This document shows positions 43,506 to 52,797 of a DNA stretch of 64,000 nucleotides, piece after piece (position 1 is the first letter of the stretch; each line of letters begins with the position of its first letter). The notes under the pieces are model-generated. The model saw nothing but the letters and a program-made list of their open reading frames with translations. It did not search any database and was not told the origin of the DNA. Made by a program: the position numbers and the translations under genes. Source of the stretch: DASYXZ01 sp035308965 (GTDB taxonomy: Bacteria; Acidobacteriota; Terriglobia; UBA7540); NCBI GenBank assembly GCA_035308965.1, contig DATGFN010000043.1, positions 138,973-202,972 on the forward strand, written 5' to 3'.

Positions 43506-44659
43506 GTCATTCTCAAAAGAAGCTTCGCGTCGGCCTTCTCTTCGGCGGGCGGTCGGGTGAGCACGAGGTTTCGCTTACCTCCGCGGCGTCGGTACTGAAA
43601 GCTCTCGACCCGGCCAAGTACGAAGTTGTGCCCATCGGCATCACTCGGGAGGGCAGTTGGCGGGTGGGGAAGGCGGCGGAAAATCTGTTGCCCGGAGCCG
43701 GGCGCGCGCCCAACGCTGCGGAAAAACTCCTGGCCGCCGTGCTTCAGAACGGCAAGCATGTGATGGCTTCGCCCGATCCGGCTACGCCGCAGCTCGTTGC
43801 CCTCCATCGGACCTCTTCGTCAGGATCACAGCCGGAAATTGACGTCATGTTCCCTGTCTTGCACGGCACCTTTGGTGAGGACGGCACGGTGCAAGGTATT
43901 TTGGAACTCGCGGGAATCCCTTACGTCGGCGCGGGCGTGCTGGCCTCTGCCACCGGCATGGATAAAGACATCATGAAGAAGTTGTTTCGCGACGCCGGCT
44001 TGCCCGTGGTCCCCTGGGTACTCTTGTCGCGCAGCGAATGGGAGAGTGATCCAACGCGAGTACGCAAAATGGTAGAGGCAACAATCGGTTTTCCCCTCTT
44101 TGCGAAACCCGGAAATCTGGGATCGTCGGTGGGGATTTCAAAGGTCCATAATGCGCGTGAGCTGACCCCGGCAATGGACCTCGCTGCCCGCTACGACCGG
44201 AAAATCCTAGCCGAGCACGCTGTGGTGGGAAGGGAGATCGAATGTGCCGTTCTCGGCAACGACCATCCAGAGGCCTCCGTGCCGGGTGAAATAGTTCCCG
44301 TCAATGAGTTCTACGACTACGAGGCTAAATACGTGAAAGAAGGATCGAACGTCATCATTCCCGCCCGGCTCACCCACCGACAGGTGATTCGTATCAAAGA
44401 GTATAGTGTGCGCGCGTTTCAGGCAATTGATTGCGCTGGAATGGCCCGGGTGGATTTTCTCCTCGACCGGCAGGCCGGCAAGACTTTTGTGAACGAGATC
44501 AACACCATTCCCGGTTTCACACCCATCAGCATGTACCCCAAACTTTGGGAGGCATCAGGGTTGCCCTACTCGCAACTCCTTGACCGTCTCATCCAACTTG
44601 CTTTGGAGCGCCACCAGCAAAAGCTTCGGACCCAATATAACTACCAGCCGCCCAAATGA
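43502..44659 (+). CDS. ddl: D-alanine--D-alanine ligase
   Basis: A 385-residue ATP-grasp enzyme. ATG 43502 overlaps the hicA stop (ATGA); a TTG at 43490 is also possible. Motifs: LFGGRSGEHEVSLTSA at the N-terminus, FPVLHGTFGEDGTVQGILELAGIPYVG, ATGMDKDIMKKLF, PLFAKPGNLGSSVGISKV (ATP loop), CAGMARVDFLLD and FVNEINTIPGFTPISMYPKLW (metal/substrate site). Length fits DdlA-type (360-385). Joins two D-Ala for peptidoglycan precursor. Co-transcription with hicBA is unusual. Confidence 0.95.
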   Translation: MSHSQKKLRVGLLFGGRSGEHEVSLTSAASVLKALDPAKYEVVPIGITREGSWRVGKAAENLLPGAGRAPNAAEKLLAAVLQNGKHVMASPDPATPQLVALHRTSSSGSQPEIDVMFPVLHGTFGEDGTVQGILELAGIPYVGAGVLASATGMDKDIMKKLFRDAGLPVVPWVLLSRSEWESDPTRVRKMVEATIGFPLFAKPGNLGSSVGISKVHNARELTPAMDLAARYDRKILAEHAVVGREIECAVLGNDHPEASVPGEIVPVNEFYDYEAKYVKEGSNVIIPARLTHRQVIRIKEYSVRAFQAIDCAGMARVDFLLDRQAGKTFVNEINTIPGFTPISMYPKLWEASGLPYSQLLDRLIQLALERHQQKLRTQYNYQPPK

Positions 44660-44698
44660 AAGCGGGCGGCTTCAGAGCATACCATTTTCAATCAATTG

Positions 44699-46264
44699 TT
44701 AGTGCGCCATCACTTCGGCGCCGTGGGGTTGGGGTTTCCGCATTATAAAGATCAGCGGCACGAGGAGCAGGAAAATGATGCCCAGCAGCCAGAATGCTTC
44801 CACAAAGGATTGCATGGCCGCCTGGCGCTGCACCATTCCGAAAAGGGCGGCGTAAGTTTGATGCTGGGCAGTAACAGAATCGACGCCGCGTGAAACCATG
44901 TAATGGTGGAGGCCGGCCACCCTCATTTTTGTCGCCGGATCATAGGGGTTGATGTGGGCTCCCAGGATATTGGTATGGACCTGCTCGCGCCGGGCAATCA
45001 TGGTGGTTACGGCGGCGATTCCGACGCTCCCGCCGATGTTCCTCATCAGATTAAAAATACTGGTCGCGTTGCCCATTCGCTCCGGTGAAATCGGAGACAT
45101 CGTGGCGGTGGTAAGAGGGACAAACAAAAATGCCAGCGCAATGCCTTGAACGATTTGGGGCCAGAATACGTCCCAATATCCGGATTCCAGGTTCAACCAC
45201 GAAAGTTGAAATAGAGTTAATGATGCGGTGACGATGCCGATCACCAGCAGCTTGCGCGGATCGAACCTCGCCATTATCGCTCCCACAATGGGCATGGCGA
45301 TGAATGAGCCGAAGCCGCGAGGCGCCATCGCGATCCCTGCCTGCACGGCGGGATAGGCGAGCAGGGTTTGCAGGAAGATGGGGAGTAATACCAGACTTCC
45401 ATAAAGAACAAAGCCTACTATCGTCATCAGGAAGACACCTGTGGCGTAGGTGCGAACCTTGAAGATGCGAAGGTCAACGACGGGGTGCTCCACCATCAAT
45501 TCACGAATCACGAAGATCAGAAGCGCGACGCCGGAAACAATGGCAAGGGCCGTAATCCAGTGCGAACCGAACCAATCCTCTTCCTGGCCCTTGTCCAAAA
45601 GGATTTGGAGCGCGCCGATCCCTAGCGCCAACATGCCGATGCCCCAGTAATCCACCTTGCCCGAAGATCTCTTGATGTAATGCGGGTCGAAGATGAAAAG
45701 CTTGGTCATGATGATGGCGATTACGCCCACCGGGATGTTGATGTAAAACACCCAGCGCCAACTGTAGTTATCCGTCAGCCAGCCGCCCATCACCGGACCG
45801 AGCATGGGCGCCACCACAATGCCCAGTCCCCAAAAAGCCATGGCTTTGCCGCGTTCCCTGGCCGGGAAAGCTTCCAGCAGGACGGCCTGCGACAGTGGTT
45901 GCAGCCCCCCGCCGCACGCGCCCTGGATCACGCGGAAAAGGATGAGCAGAGGCAAGCTGGGAGCGAGGCCGCAGAGGAAGGAGGCGACGGTAAAGCCCAC
46001 CACGGCTGCCATCAGCAGGCGTTTGCGTCCAAAGTAGTTCGCCAGCCAGCCGGTAATCGGCAGGACGATGGCGTTGGCCACCAGATAGGAGGTCAGGACC
46101 CAGGTGGATTCGTCAATGGTAGCATTCAGATTTCCGGCAATATGAGGTAGTGAAACATTCACCACCGTGGTATCGAGCACTTCCATAAAAGTGCTGGACA
46201 TCACCGCGATGGCGATGATCCATGGATTGATGGGAGCGCGGCCGTTGGGAACATCTCCGTTCAT
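44699..46264 (-). CDS. DHA2-family drug efflux MFS permease (EmrB-like)
   Basis: A 521-residue, fourteen-helix proton antiporter. Motifs: SSTFMEVLDTTVVNVSLPHIAGNL (helix 1), WLANYFGRKRLLM (loop 2-3), QGACGGGLQPLSQAVLLE and GLGIVVAPMLGPVMGGWLTD (motif C of drug/H+ antiporters). Last gene of the operon tetR-tolC-hlyD-DHA2; the set encodes a full tripartite pump like EmrAB-TolC. Likely substrates: hydrophobic toxic compounds. Expression presumably controlled by the TetR at 49100-49717. Confidence 0.94.
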   Translation of the reverse strand: MNGDVPNGRAPINPWIIAIAVMSSTFMEVLDTTVVNVSLPHIAGNLNATIDESTWVLTSYLVANAIVLPITGWLANYFGRKRLLMAAVVGFTVASFLCGLAPSLPLLILFRVIQGACGGGLQPLSQAVLLEAFPARERGKAMAFWGLGIVVAPMLGPVMGGWLTDNYSWRWVFYINIPVGVIAIIMTKLFIFDPHYIKRSSGKVDYWGIGMLALGIGALQILLDKGQEEDWFGSHWITALAIVSGVALLIFVIRELMVEHPVVDLRIFKVRTYATGVFLMTIVGFVLYGSLVLLPIFLQTLLAYPAVQAGIAMAPRGFGSFIAMPIVGAIMARFDPRKLLVIGIVTASLTLFQLSWLNLESGYWDVFWPQIVQGIALAFLFVPLTTATMSPISPERMGNATSIFNLMRNIGGSVGIAAVTTMIARREQVHTNILGAHINPYDPATKMRVAGLHHYMVSRGVDSVTAQHQTYAALFGMVQRQAAMQSFVEAFWLLGIIFLLLVPLIFIMRKPQPHGAEVMAH

Positions 46265-46335
46265 AAATTTCCGATCAATCCGGGTGGCTCTCCTCCATGC
46301 ATTATGCGTTCGGCCCAGGATTCAGCGCCTGTTTC

Positions 46336-47625
46336 CTACTTCAGGTATATGGTTGGATACACGGACATGCCGGGCCGCAACAAATGGCCGGGGTCCTCGC
46401 CTTTCTCCAGGACGATTTTCACCGGCACCCGCTGGACCACTTTCACGTAATTTCCGGAGGCATTCTCAGGCGGAAGAAGGCTGAATTTCGCCCCCGTGGC
46501 CGCGGCAATGCTCTCAATATGCGCTTTAAAGGTGTGGCTCCCAAAGGCGTCCACGGAGATGGTGGCGCGCTGGCCAGGACGCATATTCTTCAACTGAGTT
46601 TCCTTGAAGTTGGCCGTCACCCAGATGTCTTCAAGTGGGACGATGGCCAGCAAGGGTTCTCCGGCTTGCACAAGTTGGCCCTCTTCCACGGACTTCTTGC
46701 TGACGATGCCGCTTACCAGCGCCTTCACTGTGGTGTATTGGAAGTTGAGCTCAGCCTGGTCTAACGTGGCCTTTGCCTGCAAGGCGTGGGCTTGCGCTGA
46801 AGCGGCCCGGTCCCGGATCACCGCCACTTGCTGGGGAGCCGTTTGCGCGGAGCGGGCGGCCGCTCGCGCTTGCTCGGCGCCGGCATGCGCTTGCGCCTCG
46901 CGGCTCTGATTTACCTGAATATTCTGCTCGGCCTCGGCCACACCGGCGCGCGCGGATTCAACCGAAGCCCTTGCTTCTGCTGCCGCGGCCACGGACGCGT
47001 CATACTGTTGCTGGGAAATTTCATCCTTGGCCACCAGTTGCTTCATGCGTTCCAAATCCTGCGTAACCTTGGTTTCGTTCGCTTCGGCTTCGCGGAGCCC
47101 GGCTTGGGCCGAATTCAGCCTTGCCTTTGCTACATCAATTTCTTTCCCAGCCGCGGCCACTCCGGCGGTCGCGCTCTGAACGTTGGCCTCGGCGCTGGAA
47201 AGCTGATTTCCCGTCGTTGCGGAGGTAATCGGCACGCTGACGCCCGCAGCCCGGGCATTGGCTTGCGCCTCGGCCAGGTCAGCCTGCGCCTTTTCCAGAG
47301 CCACCTTATAATCGGTCGGATCGATTTGGATCAACACGGTTCCGGCTTCTACATACTGATTGTCTTTCACATTCACCGCCACCACCATACCGCCCACCCT
47401 GGGGCTGATGGGAATAATGTGGCCGTCGATTTCCGCGTCGTCGGTGGATTCACGCACTGAGTAGTAGCTCCAAAGGCCTGCCACGATGCCCAGAACCAAG
47501 ATCACCGCCAAAATCAAGAACCATTTGGTGGCCGGATTCCTCTGGATGCGGGAACGGTATGCCGTGTGCTCGTCCATTTTTGCCCGCACCTCGGCTTCGG
47601 GTTCGACCAATGATTGTTCCGGCAT
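46336..47625 (-). CDS. HlyD/EmrA-family membrane fusion protein
   Basis: A 429-residue periplasmic adaptor. Residues ~33-52 are a membrane anchor (WFLILAVILVLGIVAGLWSYY); ~60-100 the first lipoyl half (GMVVAVNVKDNQYVEAGTVLIQID); ~110-290 a long alpha-helical, Ala/Gln-rich hairpin; ~300-420 the second lipoyl half and beta-barrel (TTVKALVSGIVSKKSVEEGQ). It starts in a TAATG overlap with the tolC-like stop. Bridges the DHA2 permease and TolC. Confidence 0.93.
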   Translation of the reverse strand: MPEQSLVEPEAEVRAKMDEHTAYRSRIQRNPATKWFLILAVILVLGIVAGLWSYYSVRESTDDAEIDGHIIPISPRVGGMVVAVNVKDNQYVEAGTVLIQIDPTDYKVALEKAQADLAEAQANARAAGVSVPITSATTGNQLSSAEANVQSATAGVAAAGKEIDVAKARLNSAQAGLREAEANETKVTQDLERMKQLVAKDEISQQQYDASVAAAAEARASVESARAGVAEAEQNIQVNQSREAQAHAGAEQARAAARSAQTAPQQVAVIRDRAASAQAHALQAKATLDQAELNFQYTTVKALVSGIVSKKSVEEGQLVQAGEPLLAIVPLEDIWVTANFKETQLKNMRPGQRATISVDAFGSHTFKAHIESIAAATGAKFSLLPPENASGNYVKVVQRVPVKIVLEKGEDPGHLLRPGMSVYPTIYLK

Positions 47626-49103
47626 TACTGTTTTCCTCCCAGAAGTTGTTGGGCGGCATTCTCAGCCTGTCCCATAGACCGCAATAATGTCGCCCGCGCG
47701 ACGTTGAAACTAAAAAGGCTTGAAATGTAATTCTCGTCCGCGGTGGCCATAGCCTCCTGTGCCTGAACCACCTCAAGACTGTTGGCGACGCCGGCGGCGA
47801 AGCGGTCTTGCGCCTCTTTGACTTGCTCGTTCGCCAACTTCTCCGCGCTCATCGCCACTTGCACCTGGTCCCCGGTAGATTTCAAATCCAAATAGGCGGT
47901 TCGAACCTCGAAGTCGATCCTGCTGCGCAGGTCTTGCAGTTGGGCCTGGCGCTCGCGCAACAACGCGTCGGCCTCCAGAACTTTTCCGCGCACCAGGCCT
48001 CCTTCAAAAATCGGAACGCGAACATTGGCCGCCACCGTAAAAGTGCCATGTGAATTGCCCGGTGACAACCCAATGTCACCGTAATCGGCATTAAAGCGCA
48101 GGGCCGGGAGGCCCTCCCCCCGAGCGGCCTTCTTATTCGATTCAGCAGCCCGTACCAAAGCTCCAGCACTTTGAAAGTCGGACCTGGATTTCAGCGCCTG
48201 CTCCAGGGCCTGGTCAAGCGGAAGGTTGGGAACGGGCGTGTAGGGGACGGTGTCCGAAAGGGAGAACTCCTGTCCGATGGGCAGCCCGATGGCGCGCGCC
48301 AGGCTCAACTTTTGCTTTTGAAAGGCGTTTTGAACAAACATCAGGCGCTGTTGTTCCGCCTGCAATTCCACCTGAGCGCGCAGCACGTCGATGCCGGGCA
48401 CAGTCCCCGCCTTCTTCATATCCAAGGCACGATCGTAAATTGCCTGGGCGGTCTTCAGTTGGGCCGCGGCCGCATCGACGCGGCTGGAAGCAGCCGTGGC
48501 TGCCAGATAGAGGTCGGCGGATACCAGCATCACCAGTTCGCGGGAATCCTGGTAGGAAAGCTCCGCCGCCTTCATTTTTTCCGCTTCCGACCGCGCTCCG
48601 TTCAAGGCCTTAAAATCCAATATGGGTTGCGAGAGAAAGGCTCGCGTATCGAATGTGTTGAACGGACCCACAATAGCGGGGATGCCGGGGAAACTTGAAA
48701 ACCCGAAGGCTTGAAGGTTTAGTTGTTGCCTCGCTTCCGTGGTTCCCCAACTGACTTTCGGTAACAAATCAGAGAGGGCGCGCAATCTCGCCCCGCGCGC
48801 CGACCGCGTCTCCTGTCCGGAGAGTAACAAACCCAAGTTGTATTTCAGCCCGCGCTCAATCGTATCTTTCAGGCTGAGCGCCAGCACACCCGGAGTTGGT
48901 TCGCCGGATGGGACTCCGCCCAGAAATGGGTTTTGATTTCCCATTCCGGACATTATTGAGGATTCGCCGGTGGACGATGACTCAGGCTCGCCCGCCTGTT
49001 CGACTGAGGACGCCGGGCCAGCCGGCGTCGAAGAAATTTGGGCTTGGGCCGGCACGCCGTAACATACAGTGAGGAGAACGGTTGCAATCCATAATTGTTT
49101 CAT
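47625..49103 (-). CDS. TolC-family outer-membrane efflux protein
   Basis: A 492-residue protein; ATG 49103 overlaps the tetR stop (ATGA) and gives a signal peptide ending VPAQAQ. Mature part has a short Ser/Gly-rich stretch (to ~75), then the duplicated outer-membrane-efflux repeat: GLLLSGQETRSARGARLRALSDLLPKVSW in the first half, RAAESNKKAARGEGLPALRFNADYG in the second, each with long helices. Forms the trimeric exit duct for the pump encoded downstream. Confidence 0.92.
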   Translation of the reverse strand: MKQLWIATVLLTVCYGVPAQAQISSTPAGPASSVEQAGEPESSSTGESSIMSGMGNQNPFLGGVPSGEPTPGVLALSLKDTIERGLKYNLGLLLSGQETRSARGARLRALSDLLPKVSWGTTEARQQLNLQAFGFSSFPGIPAIVGPFNTFDTRAFLSQPILDFKALNGARSEAEKMKAAELSYQDSRELVMLVSADLYLAATAASSRVDAAAAQLKTAQAIYDRALDMKKAGTVPGIDVLRAQVELQAEQQRLMFVQNAFQKQKLSLARAIGLPIGQEFSLSDTVPYTPVPNLPLDQALEQALKSRSDFQSAGALVRAAESNKKAARGEGLPALRFNADYGDIGLSPGNSHGTFTVAANVRVPIFEGGLVRGKVLEADALLRERQAQLQDLRSRIDFEVRTAYLDLKSTGDQVQVAMSAEKLANEQVKEAQDRFAAGVANSLEVVQAQEAMATADENYISSLFSFNVARATLLRSMGQAENAAQQLLGGKQ

Positions 49104-49717
49104 CGTGTTCCAATTCCTTTCCAAACCATGTCAAAAATGAATTCGATTTCATTTTCCACATCGCCTTTAGACCAGCCCAAAAGCCGCTGAGTGATGGCGC
49201 CCCGTGTGACATCGGCAATGACGGCAGCCGTGGCGCCGCGCCGAATATTGCGAAATGCCTTTTGACGGATTCCTTCCTGAAGCACAGGGTCGAGCAACCT
49301 GGCTTGACGGTTGTAGAGATCCTTGAACTCTTCATGAACCTGGGTGGGATGAGCAAAGGCGTTTCCAAATTCGGAGTAGTAAATCTTAAAAAAATCGCGG
49401 TGCTGCTCAAAATAGCGCATCTTGGTGGCGATGAATGCGTGGATCTTTCCCGCCATCGTTTTGGAGCCCGCCATCTCTTTTTCCAATTCCTCGAGCAAGG
49501 CCGCAATACCGTGCTTGAGGGCGGCCCAATAAATGTCGCGTTTGGAGTGATAGTAAAGATAGACCGTGCCCTTGGCCACGCCCGCGGCCTCGGCGATATC
49601 GTCCACCGTAGCTTCGTGGAAACCGCGCTCGGCAAAAACCCTGCGGGCAGCCTCCAGGATTTCCGCAGTGCGGAATTCGGTCAGCACTTCCTGTTTTGTT
49701 TTGCCCAATACCGGCAT
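49100..49717 (-). CDS. TetR-family repressor of the EmrAB-TolC-like operon
   Basis: A 205-residue regulator. HTH at ~15-60: TAEILEAARRVFAERGFHEA, TVDDIAEAAGVAKGTVYLYYHSKRD. The C-terminal helical domain binds an inducer. First gene of the four-gene operon; stop overlaps the tolC-like start. A palindrome 30 bases upstream (49747-49764) is the likely operator, implying autorepression. Confidence 0.93.
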   Translation of the reverse strand: MPVLGKTKQEVLTEFRTAEILEAARRVFAERGFHEATVDDIAEAAGVAKGTVYLYYHSKRDIYWAALKHGIAALLEELEKEMAGSKTMAGKIHAFIATKMRYFEQHRDFFKIYYSEFGNAFAHPTQVHEEFKDLYNRQARLLDPVLQEGIRQKAFRNIRRGATAAVIADVTRGAITQRLLGWSKGDVENEIEFIFDMVWKGIGTR

Positions 49718-49746
49718 GAAGAAGTGTCTCCCAAGTATTTCAGCCC

Positions 49747-49764
49747 ACTGACTGTATAGTCAGT
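49747..49764. promoter_or_regulatory. Candidate TetR operator (efflux operon)
   Basis: ACTGAC-TGTATA-GTCAGT: perfect 6-base arms around an almost symmetric centre, the size and type of classical TetR-family operators, located just before the tetR gene at 49717. Confidence 0.65.
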
Positions 49765-49828
49765 GTACCATACTGTGAGTTCAAGCCGCAAGATTAAAAT
49801 GGAGGAAGGCGGGCCCGGGTCCGCCGGT

Positions 49829-49928
49829 AATGGGTCAGTCTTTTGTAGCGGCGGTCTCTGACCGCCGAAACTTTTTGAATCAAAGGACGACAGTCAAAGA
49901 CCGCCGCTACAAAACAATCAAACTGACA
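49829..49928. repeat. MITE-like element, family 2, copy A
   Basis: Left end GGGTCAGTCTTTTGTAGCGG and right end near CCGCTACAAAACAATCAAAC followed by TGAC; inner arms GTAGCGGCGGTCT/AGACCGCCGCTAC. The outer ends match the element at 62992-63097. It separates the two tetR genes. Confidence 0.65.
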
Positions 49929-49978
49929 TACAACCGGCCCACCCTTGCTCTTGACGAGGGAGGGCGGATGGAGTTATT

Positions 49979-49998
49979 TTAACTATCTGGTTAGTTAA
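49979..49998. promoter_or_regulatory. Candidate TetR operator (ABC export operon)
   Basis: TTAACTA-TCTGGT-TAGTTAA: perfect 7-base inverted arms ending one base before the tetR ATG at 49999. Different from the neighbour's operator, so the two repressors probably act separately. Confidence 0.65.
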
Positions 49999-50667
49999 AT
50001 GAAGAAACGCAAGCACAACTCGGCTCCTCTGTCCGCTTCCCGGCAAGCGCGGGGGGCCCAGACACGCGCCGCGATCCTGCGGGCGGCGGTGGCCATCTTT
50101 GCGGAGTCCGGGTACGGGAGCGCAAGGACTGATGCCATTGCCGAGCGCGCCGGCGTGAATAAAGCCTTGCTTTATTATTATTTCAAGAGCAAGGCGGACC
50201 TTTACTCGGCCATTCTCGAAGATCAACTGAAGGAATTCTCCCGGCGCGCGACGGAAGCGCTTGCCGCCGAAGGCTCTTCCACTTCAAAACTTCTCCGCTA
50301 TGTGGGAGCCCATTTTGATTTCATCAGCGAACGGCCCTACTATCCCCGGCTGATTCAGCGCCTGGTGATGACCGGAGGCAAGCCTCTGGAACAATTGGCG
50401 CGCGAGTTCTTTGTCCCTCTCCATCGCAAGCTGAGTTCGGTGGTCGAGCGGGGCGTGCGTGAGGGCGAGTTTCATCCGCTGGATACGCAGCACGCCGTGC
50501 TCTCGCTGGCGGCGGTGATTGTTTTTTATTTTATTTCCGCTCCGGTTTGGTCGGTGGTCACTCATACTGACCCTTACCAGAAAACGAATTTGGCGCGCCG
50601 CAGGAAAGAAGTGGTCAAGTTCATTCGTTATGCCTTTTTAAGGAACGGAAAGGGAGTGAAGGCATGA
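49999..50667 (+). CDS. TetR-family repressor of the ABC export operon (YbiH-like)
   Basis: A 222-residue regulator: TRAAILRAAVAIFAESGYGSARTD and AERAGVNKALLYYYFKSKADLY in the HTH, then a TetR C-terminal domain. First gene of a four-gene set with hlyD, ABC ATPase and permease; its TGA overlaps the hlyD ATG. The gene neighbourhood matches ybiH-ybhGFSR of enterobacteria. No classical ribosome site is visible because the palindromic operator occupies the leader. Confidence 0.92.
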   Translation: MKKRKHNSAPLSASRQARGAQTRAAILRAAVAIFAESGYGSARTDAIAERAGVNKALLYYYFKSKADLYSAILEDQLKEFSRRATEALAAEGSSTSKLLRYVGAHFDFISERPYYPRLIQRLVMTGGKPLEQLAREFFVPLHRKLSSVVERGVREGEFHPLDTQHAVLSLAAVIVFYFISAPVWSVVTHTDPYQKTNLARRRKEVVKFIRYAFLRNGKGVKA

Positions 50668-51716
50668 GTCGCAGATTGCCGGTGCTGATTTTGATTTTGC
50701 TCGCCGCCGCGGGCGGGTATTGGTATTACACCACCCAACTCAAAGCGCGCTCACTTGTCCTTACCGGTATCGTGACCACCGATGAGGTGATCGTCAGCTC
50801 GCAAATCGAGGGGCGGATGGGCCAACTTCTGGTGAAGGAGGGCGACACGGTCAAACGTGACCAACTGCTCGCCGTCATTGACCCTCAGGAGCTGAAGACC
50901 ACGCAGGAATTTTATGCCCGCACGGAAAAGGGCGCCGGCGCCCAGGTGGTTGAAGCCGAGGCCGGGCTGAAATTCCAGGAGTTGCAGACGCGGGACCAGA
51001 TTCGCCAGGCCCAGGAAACTTTGGACTCGATTGTTGCCCAGCAAGCGGAGGCTGCCGCCAACATGGAGAAGGCGCGCCTTGATTATGAGCGCTCGCAGGG
51101 CCTCTTCAAGCAGGGCATCGTTTCCGCCCAGGTCAACGACCAGGATCGGACCACCTACGAAGCCGCCAGAGCTCACCTGCAGGGGCTTGTCAAGCAGGCC
51201 GACGCACAGCGCGCCGCCGTGGCACTGGCCCAATCGAACGCCGAGCAGGTGACGATGAAGCGAAGTCAACTCCAGACCAATGAGCACCAATTGGCCGCGG
51301 CGAGCGCGCAGACCAGGACCGCCCAGGTCCGCTTGGGCTATACCGAAATTCACGCGCCCATTGACGGACTGGTGGCGGAACGCGTGGCACTCCAAGGCGA
51401 GGTGGTGAATCCCGGCCAGCCCATCGTAACCCTGATCAATCAGGATAATTTATGGGTTCGAGCCGACGTGGAAGAAACTTATATTGATGGCGTCCGGCTG
51501 GGCGACCAAATGATGGTGCATTTTCCCTCCGGCCTCGAGCGCCAGGGAACGGTTTTCTACCGCGGCGTGGACGCCGGATTTGCCACGCAAAGAGACGTGA
51601 GCCGGACCAAGCGTGACATCAAGACTTTTGAGATTCGCTTTCGCGTGGACAACAGCGATCGCCGGCTTTATCCCGGCTTGACGGCTTATATCAATCTGCC
51701 GGTCAAAACGGAGTGA
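50664..51716 (+). CDS. HlyD-family membrane fusion protein (YbhG-like)
   Basis: A 350-residue adaptor with N-terminal anchor (LPVLILILLAAAGGYWYY), lipoyl half VSSQIEGRMGQLLVKEGDTVK, long coiled-coil hairpin (~95-210) and second half RLGYTEIHAPIDGLVAERVALQGEVVNPGQP. Starts in an ATGA overlap with the tetR stop. Works with the ABC components encoded next; an outer-membrane partner is not in this operon, though the divergent TolC could serve. Confidence 0.92.
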   Translation: MSRRLPVLILILLAAAGGYWYYTTQLKARSLVLTGIVTTDEVIVSSQIEGRMGQLLVKEGDTVKRDQLLAVIDPQELKTTQEFYARTEKGAGAQVVEAEAGLKFQELQTRDQIRQAQETLDSIVAQQAEAAANMEKARLDYERSQGLFKQGIVSAQVNDQDRTTYEAARAHLQGLVKQADAQRAAVALAQSNAEQVTMKRSQLQTNEHQLAAASAQTRTAQVRLGYTEIHAPIDGLVAERVALQGEVVNPGQPIVTLINQDNLWVRADVEETYIDGVRLGDQMMVHFPSGLERQGTVFYRGVDAGFATQRDVSRTKRDIKTFEIRFRVDNSDRRLYPGLTAYINLPVKTE

Positions 51717-51743
51717 CGGAGAGACGGAATACGGATCAAGCTT

Positions 51744-52730
51744 ATGGCCGACATTGAGGTCGACAAGATCACCAAGCGCTTCGGGACTTTTACCGCGGTG
51801 GATGAAATCAGCTTCTCCGTCGAGCACGGTGAAATCTTTGGTTTGCTCGGACCCAACGGGGCCGGCAAGTCAACCCTGATCCGCATGATGACCACGCTGA
51901 TCGAGCCCACCAGCGGCACGGCCCGGGTCAACGGATTTGACGTTCGTAATTCCGCCAACGATGTCCGCAAGTCGATTGGGGTCATCCCCCAGGCATCCAC
52001 CACGGACCTCGATTTGAGCGCGGAAGAAAATCTTTTGATTTTCGCCAAACTTTACGGCGTCCCCCGGGATCGGAGAATGAAAGTGATTCGGGATCTGCTT
52101 GAGGCCGTGGAGCTCGCGCAGTGGGGCGACAAGCCGGTGAAAAATCTTTCCGGAGGCATGCGGCGCCGCCTGGAAATTGCGCGCGGACTCGTCCATCAGC
52201 CCAAAGTTTTCTTTCTGGACGAGCCCACCACCGGGCTCGACCCTGTCTCCCGCGTAACGGTTTGGGAAATGCTCGAACGCCTGAAGAAGGAACGCGATCT
52301 CACGATTTTGTTGACCACCCATTACATGGACGAGGCGGATAAGCTTTGTGAAAGAATCGCCATTGTGGACCACGGCAAGCTTGTCGCACTCGATTCGCCC
52401 TTCAACCTCAAGACGTCCATTCCGGGATCGAACATTTTGGAAGTGAGCTTTTCCACTGTCCCCGAGGGATGGTTGAAAACGATGGAAGGTCTCCCCGAAG
52501 TGGAGAAAGTTACCGCCCACGATCATGTGTTTCGCATCCTTTCCAACAACGGCCCCAAGACCACGGTGGAGCTTGTGGAGGCGGCCCGGCGCGCCGAAAT
52601 CAAATTCAACTCGCTCTCCGTCCAGAGCACCACGCTCGACGACGTGTTTATGCATTTCACCGGGCGACAATTGCGCGACACCTTGCAGGACGGGAAATAT
52701 GACAGCAGCTTCATGTACCAGAAGCAGTAG
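51744..52730 (+). CDS. ABC transporter ATP-binding protein (drug/ABC-2 type)
   Basis: A 328-residue ATPase. Walker A GPNGAGKST (~35-43), Q-loop VIPQ, signature LSGGMRRRLEIARGL, Walker B VFFLDEPTTGLDP and H-loop LLTTHYMDEADKLCER are intact. The C-terminal ~90 residues match the DUF4162-type extension of daunorubicin-resistance-like ATPases. Drives the permease encoded 67 bases downstream. Confidence 0.95.
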   Translation: MADIEVDKITKRFGTFTAVDEISFSVEHGEIFGLLGPNGAGKSTLIRMMTTLIEPTSGTARVNGFDVRNSANDVRKSIGVIPQASTTDLDLSAEENLLIFAKLYGVPRDRRMKVIRDLLEAVELAQWGDKPVKNLSGGMRRRLEIARGLVHQPKVFFLDEPTTGLDPVSRVTVWEMLERLKKERDLTILLTTHYMDEADKLCERIAIVDHGKLVALDSPFNLKTSIPGSNILEVSFSTVPEGWLKTMEGLPEVEKVTAHDHVFRILSNNGPKTTVELVEAARRAEIKFNSLSVQSTTLDDVFMHFTGRQLRDTLQDGKYDSSFMYQKQ

Positions 52731-52797
52731 AAATAAAGAAACGCTGAACGATGAATCTTGAGGATTAACTCCGGACTCCGGACTTTGGGTTTCTCTT

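Noticed and set aside
48171..48698. 175-residue frame opposite the TolC gene
   Set aside because: Antisense shadow of a complete TolC-family protein; no signature of its own.
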